A DNA stretch of 64,000 nucleotides from Chaunax sp. Z400. Lineage: Eukaryota > Chordata > Actinopteri > Lophiiformes > Chaunacidae. The translations under genes were made by a program, and so were the position numbers. The notes under the pieces are model-generated. The model saw nothing but the letters and a program-made list of their open reading frames with translations. It made no database searches and was not told the DNA's origin. The DNA is taken from positions 1,415,001 through 1,479,000 of the forward strand of contig CM075204.1 of the NCBI GenBank assembly GCA_037577475.1, written 5' to 3'. This document shows, in pieces, positions 49,194-60,821 of this stretch; positions within the stretch are counted from its first letter, which is position 1; the number at the start of each line of letters is the position of its first letter.

Positions 49194-49855
49194 ATCCGCG
49201 CTCACATAGAACATGACTCTTGATAAGTCTCCGGTTTTTGCATCTTGTTGCCCAAACTCAAGCCGTAGATAATTATTTGGACTCCTTTGTTTGTCACTGC
49301 TCGAGTGTTATTATTTTCTTCTTCGTCTTCTCTCTTCAGATAACCGGGAATCCAGTAATGTTTTCTTTTACGTTGATGGTTTGTCTTGCTGGAAAATCTT
49401 TAAGTTTCTGTTGTAAAGTAATTTGTTTATTTACTTCCGTTATCGGACGATGTAAAACCACAGTGCTATGGTATTTCCATTGGTTTTCAGTTGTTTTACG
49501 ACTGACCATAGGCCCCGCCCCCTCCTTTTATATTAAGCTTTCCTTCTATTGTATGCCCATTAACTTTGTTGTGATATCATATTATTTCATTCTCAAATGC
49601 AGACAGACCTCTGTGTGGACAATTAATGGTCTCTGCTATATTGACTTAACTTGGCCCTCTCACGGAGATGCCTTGGCTTAGGATAGCTGTGGCTGCTGGG
49701 CCAAATTTTGTGTTTGTTTTGTGTTTGTGTTTTTTATGTCCTTGTTTTGTTATGCTGTTATAACCCACTACAACCCTCTTTGTTTCCTCTTAATCTGCCT
49801 AGTATCAAATTTCCCTTTTAGTGTTTGCATCTCATTAAACCTCTACTTGCGTACT
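49194..49855. other. Spacer between L1 ORF1 and the CR1-like LINE
   Basis: Possibly an L1 inter-ORF region or the 5' UTR of the CR1/Jockey-like LINE. A 153-codon plus frame (49220-49681) has no protein character. Confidence 0.4.
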
Positions 49856-49859
49856 GAAT

Positions 49860-50866
49860 AATATTAAAGGCTTGAAAATTGTTCATCTGAACATTAGAAG
49901 TCTCCTGCCTAAAATTGACTTACTCCATGCATGGGTAGTCCAGAACAACCCTGATATTATTACACTCTCTGAGACATGGCTCAGTAACAAAATATCTGAC
50001 AATGAAATCAAACTTTTAAATCATGTATTATATTGAACTGATAGAAACTCCAGGGGTGGTGGTGTGGCTACGTATATTTCCTCTAAATTGGCTTCTGAAC
50101 TAATGACACCTACAGTTGATTGGCTACAATTTGAATGCCTTTTCATTAAAATAACTTTTCATCAGAATTAATATATAACAATTAGAAACATACATAGACC
50201 TCCCTCTGTCCCTGTTGAGTCCTCTAATTGTCTGATGTCCACTATTAATTCAGTCACATGTAATAATGAAATGATAATTTTAGGCAATTTCAACAATAAT
50301 TGGTTAGATGGGTCTTCTGCTAAAGATAAAAATAATTTTGAAAATATAAATTTAACACAACTAATAAAGGAGCCTACTAGATTCACTCCAAATTCTCAGT
50401 CTTTACTTGACTGGATACTTGTAACACCCAGATAGATGTATTAAATCTGGTGTTCTGATTGTTTCAGCGACCACTTGGTAATATACTGTATATGGAAGAT
50501 TAAAATTCCAAAATTGCCACCAAAATTAATTACAATCAGACAAAATAAGAAGATGAATGTAGATCTATAATCAGTGATCTAAACTCTATTAGCTGGGAAA
50601 GGTTCCAACTAATACCAAATGTTCAGGATGCCTGGGACTTTTTATATTCTGAGATCAATAAATTAATTGACAAACATGCTCCATGGAAGATCTCTAAAGT
50701 CAAAGGAAGATATCTTCCATGGATAAGTGCTGAACTTATAAGCCTCTTTAGAGAAAGAGATAAGGCTTGGACCAAATTTCGTCAGACAAGGAAAAATGAT
50801 GATTGGGAAACATACAGGCACCTAAGAAATACATCTAAGACCCTCACCCGCAATGCAAAATCTAAT
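49860..50866 (+). pseudogene. CR1/Jockey-like LINE, endonuclease part (piece 1)
   Basis: This is the apurinic-type endonuclease that nicks the target DNA. Plus-strand blocks are 'GLKIVHLNIRSLLPKIDLLH', 'IITLSETWLSNK', 'RGGGVATYISSK', 'MIILGNFNNNWLDGSS' (normally G-D-F-N; the catalytic Asp is replaced by Asn), 'SLLDWILVTPR' and 'FSDHLVIYC' (the S-D-H end of the fold). It continues into the linker up to 'NAKSNYF' at 50866, where an L1 on the other strand interrupts. TGA/TAG stops occur at several points. It resumes at 55248. Confidence 0.85.
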
Positions 50867-53800
50867 TATTTTATTTTATTTTATTTTAATTTATTTATTT
50901 ATGTTAATTGGTGAAAGCAGAAAAGGTACAACATAATCATTCAAATATATCACCATATTTTGATGGTAACAACACAAGTCAGTAGAATAAAAATAACATA
51001 GTTGTTTTTTAAGTAAAAATAAATAAAGAAAAAAAGAAAAAGAAAAATGAGAAAAAAAAGTAAGTGAAAAAAAGACAAATTAATTAATTAATTAATAAAA
51101 AAAAAAAATAAAAAAAAAGGGGGATTACAAAATGTTAATTAGTGGGTTACAGATTATAGAGGAACCAGCTTACTCATATTCAACAGAGCAGATGACACAT
51201 TTAATAAGTAACTGGTAAGGTGGCAGGCCAGAGCAATAGTTCTCAATCAAGAGGAACAGTTGATAAACTATTGAAAAACTCAATAAATGGTCTCCATGAT
51301 TTAAAGAAACCAGCCGTTGTTCCCTTGAGTGAGAACTTTGTTTTTTCCAAACTTAATAAAAACACCATATTCAACCAATTTGAAAATGAAGGTGGTTTGG
51401 GGGATTTCCAGGCTAGTAATAGCTTTCTTCTAGCTAAAAGTGTGAAAGCAATTATATCTGCATTTCGAGCTGTGCATTATGGGGATGTTGGAGGCATGCC
51501 AAATATGGCTAACAGTGGGCCTGGTTGTAATGGCATATTTAAAACAGTTGAAAGCGTATCGAACACTGAGAACCAGAATCGTTGCAGTTGTGGACAGGAC
51601 CAATACATGTGCAAAAGATTTGCTTGGGGCTCACCACAACGGTCACATTTTTGATCAGATTCAGGATATAGCCAATCTGGCTTTACTAAGGTGGACTCTG
51701 TGGACCACTTTTAACTGAATTAAACTGAGCCGTGCACATGAGGAAGATGAGTTAACTCGATTCAGAATAGCATTCTAACAATCCATCCTCAGCTCCTCCT
51801 CCCATTTAGATTTCATTCTGTGCATTTTCTCCCCTGTGAAATGCATGATATCTGCATAAATATTTGAAATGAAGCCATTCTCGGTTGGAGACAGCAAAAT
51901 AATTTTTCCCACTTTAGATCAGTAGGGAGATGAGGGAAAGATTCAAAAGTCTTTTTCACAAAATGACGGATTTGGAGGTACCTAAAAAAAATATTCAAGG
52001 TAGATTGAATTTAGCGCAAAGAGAGGAAAAACTATGGAATACGTTATCCTCATAGAGATCCTTGAAACGCTTGAGTCTCATATTGTGCCATTTAGTAAAT
52101 GTTGAGTCAAGAATTGAAGTTGCAAAGAGGTGGTTGTTTTCAATGGAGGCTTGTGTGGATGGTGAGGAAAACTTAAAGTGGCGCCGAAACTGAATCCAAA
52201 TTTTTAAAGTTGATTGTTGATTGTTAAAAGTTGATTTTAAAGTTTTAAAGTTAAAGTTGAAGAGTAGCGAGAAGGAGATAAAGGCAAGGACGAGAAAACT
52301 AAGGCAGGTAAGGGAGATGTTCCACAGGACTGGTCTTCCAAGATGCACCAGTTTGTATCAGGGGCATGTAACCAGTAGTTTATTTTATGAATGTTAGCCC
52401 CCCAATAATAGAACAAGAAATTCGGGAGAGCAAGTCCTCCTTCAGTCCTTTTTTTCTGTAGAATAATTTAGCTTATTCTAGGATCCTTATTACCCCAAAT
52501 AAACCCTGATATAAGCTTATCTATATTTAAAAAATAACCTTTTGGGTAGGAAAATTGGAAGACACTGAAAATTTAGGGAGAATAACCATAACCATTTTTA
52601 CACATTGCACTCTTCCTTCCTAATGGTATGAAGTTGGCTTCATAAAGTGAGGATAATTTCTGAGTAATGTTAATGCCAAGTATTTGAAGCCAGAAGGAGT
52701 TAAATGAAAGGGAATATATTTTTGTTGAATCTGTAAAGCAGGAGTATTGATGGGAAAACATTAGCTTTTTTTGAAATTCTACTTATAGAGAAAGAACCAA
52801 AATCTTCCAAGATTGCTTCAGCGGCAGGAATAGAATTCTTTGGGTCTTCAATATAGAGGAAGAGGTCATCAGCGTATAGGGTAGCCTTATATTCTATACC
52901 ATGCCGAGTAATGCCATGAATCTTGGGTGATGCTTTTAAAGCTATAGAAAGGGGTTCGATTGCAATAGTAAAAAGCAGCGAGGACAATGGGCACCCTTGG
53001 CGTGTCCCTCTGGAGAGCTGAAAAAAGGAAGAATGAAGAGAGTTTGTATTAACACTGGCAAGCGGATTTCAATATAGTAGTTGGATCCAACTCACAAAGG
53101 AGTCTCCAAAGCCGAATCTATGTAAAGCTGAAAAGAGGTAAGGTCACTCCATTCGGTCGATTGCCTTCTCCGCATCCAGGGAGATAACTACTTCTGGAGG
53201 GAGAAGTGGGTTCGACATATGAACGATGTCTAGAAGTTTCCTGATATTAGAGAACAAATGTCGACCTGTGAAATGAAACCTGTCTGGTCAACTGATATTA
53301 ACTGTGGAAGGACAGATTCGAGGCATGTGCTAAAATTTTAGCTAAAATTTTTGGTTCTTGATTTAGAAGGGAAATGGGGCTGTAAGATCCACAATCAGTG
53401 GACTCTTTATCTTTCTTTAAAAGGAGTGTTATTGATGCTTGTCTGAGGGATAATGGTAAAAAATTGTTTTCCCGATGACTCATTGAAAACATTTAACAAA
53501 ATTGGAGCTAATTTGTCCACAAACTTCTTATAAAAATCAGCCACAAAGCCATCTGGACCTGGCGACTTACCGTTATGTAGAGATTTAATAGCTGTGACAA
53601 TTTTTTGTAGTTCAAAAAATGGGTTTTTCAAGTTTGATTTTTTCATCAAGATCGATAATTGGTAAAATGAGGTTGTCTAAAAAAGACTCCATCTTATTTT
53701 CCTTAGTTGGTTGTGATTTGTATAAAGATGAATAGTATGCTTTAAACACCTCATTTATTTTGTGGGGGTCGGATACTATTTGGTTGATATTATCTTTAAT

Positions 53801-55247
53801 TTGATAAATTAAGCGTGAAGCAGCTTGACGTTTTAGCTGATGGGCGAGCAACCTGTTGCCTTTATCTCCATATTCGTATGCGGGGCCACGAGATTGTAAT
53901 AACATTGGTTCTGAATTTTTTTGTAGTAAGAATATTAAATTCAGATTGCAACCCATTCCTTTTTTTTAGGAGTTGTGGGGATGGATCAGAAGGATATTGT
54001 CTATCTAGCGCAGATATTTCCTCAGTGAGTTTATTGCGCTTTTTTGTATCATAACATGCAAAGGATATTATTTCTCCTCGTAAAACAGCCTTTAGGGTTT
54101 CCCATAGCAATGAATATGAGACTGAGTCAGATTTATTCTCAATCAAGAAGGTGTATATAGACTTAAGGATTTTGTTGCAAAGTTCCTCGTCTCCAAGCAA
54201 CAAAACGTCCAAGCCCCAGGGCGGGCGTTTTTTAATATTAAAAGGAAATGAAATATCTAATTGAAGTGGTGCATGATCTGAGATTATTAATGCCTGATAC
54301 AACAGAGCTGAGGAGGTATCTATCAATAAAAAAATAATCAATACGAGAGAATGCTTGGTGAACATGTGAATAAAAAGAAAAGACCTTGGATAAGGGATTC
54401 AGTGATCTCCAAGGGTCGACACACCCATTATCTTCCATAAATGCTGACAAGGACTTGGACATTTTTGATATAGTTACATTTTTGGAATTGGAACGATCCA
54501 GTAATGGGTTAAGAACAAGGTTTAAATCCCCTCCAAAAATAAGTTTATGGGTGTTTAAATCTGGAAGACAAGAAAGAAGTCTTTTCATAAATTCAATATC
54601 GTCTAAATTGGGAGCATAAACGTTAACTAATAAAACTGGTGTTTGAAATAAAATTCCTGTCACAATAATGTATCTTCCATATGGGTCTGATTTTATATCT
54701 AAGGATGTAAATTGAATTCTGTTATTAATTAATATTGCTACCGCTCTGGCTTTTGTGTTAAATTTTGAGTGGAAGATTTGGCCAATCCAAGGTTTATGCA
54801 ATCTCTTTTGATCCTCAATTTTTAAATGAGTTTCCTGCAAAAATATAATGTCAGCTTTGAAGGCTTTAATATGAGTAAACACTCTGCAACGTTTAGTCCA
54901 CGTACATTCCAGCTAAACATTCGAACAGAACAATCCGGCCTGTTTCCTACATTACCTGACATATGAGCCATGGACTTTTTCACAAACAGGGTTGAGGTAA
55001 CTGGTGCCATATTTGCAATGAAAAACACTGCCAGTTTCCTTATGAAGTTTGAAATATATATATATATATTGGCAATGAGTCTTACATGAAGATGTAAACT
55101 CAGCTGCTGAAAAAACTGAACCCACTAAATAGTCAACAAAACAAAAAAGGAAAAAAAGGAAAAAAACTCAAATCCAAAGTTCTCTCGAAAATACATGGGG
55201 AACTGCAGGTGTTAAGTGTAATACCACCGGTGCATTCAACAAAAATA
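50867..55247 (-). mobile_element. L1 LINE (minus strand) inserted in the CR1-like LINE
   Basis: The A-rich 3' tail lies at the left (read on plus as repeated 'attttattttatttta', 50867-50905), followed by A/T-rich UTR, then ORF2 from right to left. The 5' end is near 55030-55247. The insert splits the CR1-like reading frame: 'NAKSNYF' before, '...KNVSNNFKNPKQFCKYLKS' after. I could not define a target duplication because both borders are AT-rich. Confidence 0.85.
51220..55028 (-). pseudogene. L1 ORF2 remnant: endonuclease, reverse transcriptase, C-terminal Cys domain
   Basis: Endonuclease (55028-54240): 'RMFSWNVRGLNV', 'ADIIFLQETHLK', 'VLLVNVYAPN', 'LIFGGDLNLVLNPLLDRS' and 'FSRIDYFFID'. Reverse transcriptase (53650-52700): 'IKSLHNGKSPGPDGFVADFY', 'SITLLLKKDKE', 'RGTRQGCPLSSLLFTIAIEP' and 'ATLYADDLFLYIEDP' with the catalytic YADD intact. 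C-terminal part (51700-51220): 'CDRCGEPQANLLHMYWSC', a CxxC...H...C zinc knuckle, and 'LLLAWKSPKPPSFSNWLN'. Several frameshifts (for example near 54880, 53610 and 53470) inactivate it. The plus-strand 144-codon frame at 51220 is the shadow of this C terminus. Confidence 0.92.
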
Positions 55248-56456
55248 AATAAATAAATTAAGAATATAAAGATTATAAAGAATGTCTCTAATAATTTCAA
55301 AAATCCTAAACAGTTTTGTAAATATCTCAAATCTATAATTAACACTACAGATAGATGCCATATCAATCAAATAAGAGATGACAATACAATAATTCAGGAT
55401 TCATCCTCTATTGCCAGGGTGTTTTGTCAGCATTTTTCCTCTGTCTGCCTCAATCCAGTTGCTTCCTATATCTTCCTACATTTACAGTTCTGAAACTAGT
55501 CCATCTCATCTCAGTACTTTTTCTTTCACAAAAATAACTCCTATAGAAGTTCTGACTGCCATCAATCAACTAAGTTTAAGCAGTGGTGCTGGACTTGATG
55601 GGATCGAATCCCGATACATTAAATTGGCTGGCCATATTCTCATATACCCACTTGCTGACTTATTCAACATGTCCGTAAATACCTGTGAATTACCAGCTAT
55701 TTGGAAGTATGCACATATTACTCCCCTTTACAAAGGTAGTGATATTCTTGATCCAAATAATTACAGACCCATTTCAATTATCTGTTCCATCGCTAAAGTG
55801 CTAGAAAAATGAATCTTTAATCAGTTGTCACAGTATCTTTACACTAATAATATTCTATTGCCATTCCAATCCATTCCAATCAATTCAGACCAAATCACTC
55901 TACAACTACAGTCCTCTTAAAACTCACAAATGATGTATATTCAGCATGTGATTCTAGTAATATTACAGGAGCAATTTTTATTGATTTAAAGAAGGCTTTC
56001 GATTTGGTTGATCACTATCTTTTATTAGATAAACTTTATGCAGTCGGTCTCTCAAGAAATGCATTACTATGGTTTAACTGTTACTTACATAACAGAAAAC
56101 AATATGTTGTTCTTCAAGGGAGCAAGTCTGATTTATTTATTCAAGAAAGAGGTGTACCACAGGGTTCGTCACTTGGTCCACTTCTTTTTTCTATTTTCAT
56201 TAACGATCTCCCATTAATCTGTTCAAATTCTTCTGTTCAACTTTTAGCAGATGACACTGTCATATATACATCCAAACCTCACTTATGTCAAATCCAAACT
56301 GCACTTCAATCTGACTTCATTGCCGTACAAAACTGGCTCTCATGTATCACACACTATGGTTTTTGGTACGAAGCAGAACTTAAAAACAAAGTCTAATAAT
56401 TTAATTATTAGGTGTAACGATGGTACACATCTGCAAAGAGTTGATGAATTTAAATA
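55248..56456 (+). pseudogene. CR1/Jockey-like LINE, reverse transcriptase part (piece 2)
   Basis: Continues piece 1. Blocks are 'LSSGAGLDGIESRYIKLAGH', 'YKGSDILDPNNYRPISIICS', then after frame changes 'AFDLVDHYLLLDKLYAVGLS', 'RGVPQGSSLGPLLFSIFIND' (palm) and 'LADDTVIYTSK' (normally Y-A-D-D; Tyr replaced by Leu), ending 'LQRVDEFKY' at 56456. The reading frame is cut between two codons' worth of sequence by a TA-flanked insert and resumes at 60822 with 'LGLWLDSELTF'. TGA at 55810 and frame breaks near 55860-55990 show that it is dead. Confidence 0.9.
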
Positions 56457-56928
56457 CACTCAGAAATATCTAAGCCTAATTCTTAAGATTTATGTATTTG
56501 AATTACATGTAAATTTTCCATGAATTTGAATAACATAATTTCAACATAAACTAATAAACTTGAATGAAATAAGTAAAAGTGAGATTTATGTAATAGTTCG
56601 AATAAACTTTGTTTTAAATACATAATAAACAGCTTTAAGTATTTATAATCAATAAATGCAATTTGTTTCAATTCAATATAAATATGTTTATTATTCAGAA
56701 TGAATACATCTAATGTCTTTAAAATACTTAATAACTATGCTTATGCAATAAACTGAATTTACTCTAAATGCATTCTATTTATGCACTTTTTTTAAATAAA
56801 CCCAATTTAATTTAAAAAAAAATTATATATTTAAATTTTTTTTAATTTTTTCTGTTCACCATACATTTACAATCTGTAATTAAAATACATACAAGAACAG
56901 TCAGACCACCAATAAACTTGTTTCACAG

Positions 56929-56934
56929 TTTATT
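56929..56934 (-). terminator. Poly(A) signal for the cargo gene (candidate)
   Basis: AATAAA on the minus strand, about 730 bp downstream of the stop codon at 57663. The intervening sequence would be the 3' UTR. Confidence 0.4.
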
Positions 56935-57662
56935 TGTTTTGAACTCGAGTGCAAAACTCATAATAGGAAATGTCTTCAAATCCCAATAAAAACAAGTATA
57001 GCAAAATATACATATAAAAATAAAGTGCCATCTTTTTTGGTTTTGGATCAGTCATTACTACGGTGGCACACAAGGGCAAACGAGCTGCAACTTAAGAAAC
57101 CACATGCAAATAGACAAAACACAAGAAAATTAAGAAGACATCAATTTGACAACACATGCACAGCATTTAGAAAATGTGCTGCAAAACCACAACACAACAG
57201 AAGTGTTTACAAAGGACACATAAAATGATGCATCCCTGGGTGCGCCTTTTCTTATACTGCATTTAAAGAATAGAACAGATTTAAAACACAAACATTTCAT
57301 TTGTTGTTTTCATCTGACACGTTACGCTTACCTTAACTTCTGGATCGTGCGGTCATGTGACTTAGAATAAAACCTTAATTAACATTGTGGGAATACAACA
57401 ACACAGTACCTAAAGCTAAACAAGGTGTATTATACTTACTTAAAAAACTCTTATTCACCACCACACATTTTGACTTCTAGTGTACTGTAAACTCTTTCAA
57501 GAACTGCAAGCAAGGTTGAATAACCATCACTCTGTTAACTGAAACACCTCACAGACAAAACAGTGTTGACCAAACAGGCCATCTAGGCCTGTAACAATAA
57601 CTACTTTTGTTGGAAACTAAGTGAACAAGTACTTACAAGTCAACCACAGAGGGAAAACTCCA

Positions 57663-60288
57663 TTACCGGAGCATCTTAATTTTCAGTGCTTGGACTTTGG
57701 TGAAAGCTTGGTCGTATCCAGTTCCATGAGGACTTTCTGAAACACTTCGAAAAGGCACTTCAGGTCCTTTGGATAGCTTAAGTTCAGTGCATAAATGAGT
57801 CCAAAGAGCATCACACATCCATGGGTGATTCTGCAGAACTTCAGTGCCTTCAAGCACAACACCTACATCTGCAGGTTTGTCTTCAGGACTAGCGCCCTCC
57901 ACCCGAATAACATGTATGCCCATCGTTGTCTCAGGAATCAGCGCCTCAGCCTCTCTGGGTTCACTGTCCTGGAGGACAAACAAAGAGAACAATGAGCTGC
58001 TGATCACATTGGGATATTCAGAATTTAAGGCACACTGTTTCACAAACTTACAAATATGTTGAACCATTCAAATGCAAAATAACGCCACAATTTCAAAACC
58101 ACACAAAAACTAAGGAAGACCCAATAACTGGCCTTTCATTTCTGTCAAACCAGTTTGCAATGACCTCAACTTACCATTGCTGCCTATAAAGTTTGCCACC
58201 AAGAGTACTTTAGTAAACCTGCAAGCCAACAAAAACTGCATACATTGATCCTTCAAAAAGTTAAATACTCCCCCACAGTCAGATGTTATTGTGTTTACTT
58301 TGGTAAACTAGGCCTACGCTGTTATCCAGACAGCAAGGGTATATCCCCGAAAGCCCCCAATCCCCTGCGTTGTACAAGCAATTCCCCTGACTGAGCGCCT
58401 AAAATTAAATGTGAAGTTATGGCTGAAAAACAGTGTTTTTCATTTAAAAAAGCTCCTCCTAGTGAGTAAAATATGAACTATTAGAGTAAAATTAAACATA
58501 TACAAATAAATACAAGATAGACCTCCTCAAATTGATTCATATGCACCAAATTTGGACAAAATCAGAGGAACGGTTGAGAAATTAAGGCCCCTATATTTCT
58601 GAGATAAAACTCTCCCAAGTGTCAGAAATATGGAACCAACCTTTCCCTAAATCAACCCAGTTCTTCCTCGCACTAAGGTCTATGAGGGTATAAAATCTGA
58701 AAATGATACATGAAATAGTTTGAGTTATCGTGTGATACAATATAATTATGAAAAAGGAAGCCTGTAATTTAATCCAAATTTGGTGAATATGAATTGACTC
58801 GAGGAGTATTTCTTGTATATATCAAATTTTACTCTAATAGTTCATATTTTACTCCTTACTCCCTATTTTTACTCCAAAATGTACACTTTGTATTACCAAT
58901 TGCTTCATATTTTCCAGAGTCATTTACATGTGAGAAGCTTCTCGTTTGGTTTATAAGATCAATAATGCTCCTCACTGATAGCTGCATAGTTCAGTCTTTT
59001 AGTACACACTTCATGCACATAGGCAAAGCTAGACTGGGGTGCCTTTGAGGAAAGTAACAAAACTATCAATGAAAATATATCCACAACACATATACAAAAT
59101 TAAGACAGTAGGTTGCCAAACACTCACCACGTATTCCTTGACCAGTGTCTCCATGTCTTCATTAAGGTGGACACCTGAGCTCCTCAGGACACAGCCTCGT
59201 TTGGTGTGTAGGTCTTCATTCTGAAAAGAAAAAAATACATTAATCACAGCATTGAGCAGTTGTATCATATGTGCCTTAAAAGGGTTTTCCAACTTGAAAA
59301 TGTACATGGACAATCTACATATATGCATGGATACCGGCTATTGCGGCCATAGAGGATATGCTTCAGCCTGAAATGTTTTTAGCAGCTCATACCTGGAAGA
59401 TACTGTGATGCCACACACTTGAGATGCCACTGCCACATTTACATACAGCATCTGTGAACAAAGGAAAAGAGGAATTTATCAGTTGTGGAGAAGAACATAC
59501 GGATAGAAAAACAAAACACAAGCAATCTCCTTTAAAAAAAACAAAAAACCAAATATGATTTACAGCACACTACCTGCAAAAACATATCAAACCCTAGGTC
59601 AAACAATGCAAATATGTTTTTAAGTATGCAGTAGACATGCTAATGTTGCTCATGTTAATGCTTGTACTGTTGATTCAAAATATGTTTCTTCCTTAGTCAT
59701 CTGATGTATTTAACTTTCTATGTATTATCATGCTCAGTGCCTTTTTAGCCTACATACTTACAAAATCCAAGAGGTTCCCCCTGCATAGACGATGTCCAAA
59801 ATCAGCGTAATGTTATGCTTCAAAGAATTCTGAATCTGTAGAAAGACAAAAACAACATGCATTAAACACATTGTATTACCAAAATCACCCTCTACTCTTT
59901 TTTAAAAACGTTTTCAATGTCGTAACCCATCAGATTCTGTTACCTGCCATGTTGGGAAGCAGTAGGCCTACCTGGATCCTAAGCTTAATGATCAATAGCA
60001 CAATGAAAAAACACTTCAATACAATAAAAATTAAATTTTAATATGTACAATCCAGTTACTTAAAAGCTAATTTAACTAAACCAAGGCCTACTAAGGTGGA
60101 AGTACATTTATTTTATATTTCATAATTCTGCTCAAACAATTTGAAATGTAGGATTTTACTTGTAAAAACGTACAAATACATTGTGATTAATTACTTACGG
60201 TAGCTCCGATTCTGAACAACCTCTTGTAACACAGCAGGTCAGAGAATCCGAGTCCGCCAAAGCCAAATACGGTGGAACAACCCGCCAT
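57663..60288 (-). pseudogene. Five-block spliced gene inside the insert; multi-copy fish family, probably degenerate
   Basis: Minus-strand blocks with splice signals: 60288-60199 (MAGCSTVFGFGGLGFSDLLC..., donor gtaagt); 59835-59762 (acceptor tctttctacag, 'NSLKHNITLILDIVYAGG', donor gtaagt); 59451-59393 (acceptor ttgttcacag, 'AVCKCGSGISSVWHHSIFQ'); 59220-59128 (acceptor ttttcttttcag, 'LHTKRGCVLRSSGVHLNEDM', donor gtgagt); 57968-57663 (acceptor tttgtcctccag). The last block has 'TMGIHVIRVEG' and '[12 protein letters not shown]' in frame. The family-typical '[15 protein letters not shown]' and '[18 protein letters not shown]' are one frame off, and it returns to '[10 protein letters not shown]' before the stop. 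Blocks 2 and 3 also join one base out of phase. I recall this C terminus from an uncharacterised protein family expanded in fishes; its function is unknown. CpG-rich DNA around 60340 could be its promoter. Confidence 0.6.
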
Positions 60289-60821
60289 CCACGGCTCCTT
60301 CGACGTTACTTCAAAATGAACCGCGCAGTTGTTGTCGTCAATGGCTGAAGTCCGACGCGTTTTCAAAATACTGACTCGTTTTAATAGCGTGACGTAAAAA
60401 CAAAGAGCGCTTAGCTGATATAAATAGCATCATGCGGGTTAAATTGAAGACTGGGTGAATCCGGACTAAATTTAACACACTCTGGTCTGATGCAGGCCAA
60501 CAGGTAAAGGTTCAAAATGGTTGAGTCAGTCAGACCTGTGACGTCATTTCCTCTGTAAAACGATCTAATTTCCTGAAAATGATATGCAAACCAATCTCAT
60601 AAATTTTAACCAATTGAATCATGCTTGTTCTACAGCGAAACATATTTAAACCTTTTTCAGATTTTCTAACTAATTAAATTGAATTGTTTTCATAATTAAC
60701 AGATTTATGCTGATTCTATGTAATTTGAATGCATACATTTTCAAAATATGATTATTTACATAAAATTAAATAGATATAATTACTTAATATTAAACTAGGC
60801 CATGATTCATTTTTTTGAGTG

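Larger units (their letters stand above)
56457..60821. mobile_element. 4.37-kb TA-flanked insert with short inverted ends carrying a spliced gene
   Basis: The LINE sequence '...gaatttaaata' stops at 56456 and continues as 'tacttaggtcta' at 60822, so that 'ta' is present on both sides and its removal restores the LINE codons exactly. The insert starts 'cactcagaaat' and ends 'atttttttgagtg'; read inverted, the ends share 'cactca(a/g)aaa'. This is the pattern of a DNA transposon with TA target choice. The interior has AT-rich arms of about 450-500 bp, no transposase that I can find, and a multi-exon gene on the minus strand (57663-60288). The superfamily is not settled: TA points to Tc1/mariner, while the CACT- end also recalls CACTA types, which would need a 2-3-bp duplication. 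Confidence 0.7.

Noticed and set aside
49220..49681. 153-codon plus-strand frame
   Set aside because: Hydrophobic, T-rich translation of a LINE spacer. No family match.
51220..51654. 144-codon plus-strand open frame
   Set aside because: The minus strand encodes the L1 ORF2 C terminus with its Cys/His knuckle. The plus frame is its shadow.
48416..55028. A single L1 element with ORF1 at left and ORF2 at right
   Set aside because: ORF1 is on the plus strand and ORF2 on the minus strand inside a different LINE. They are separate insertions.
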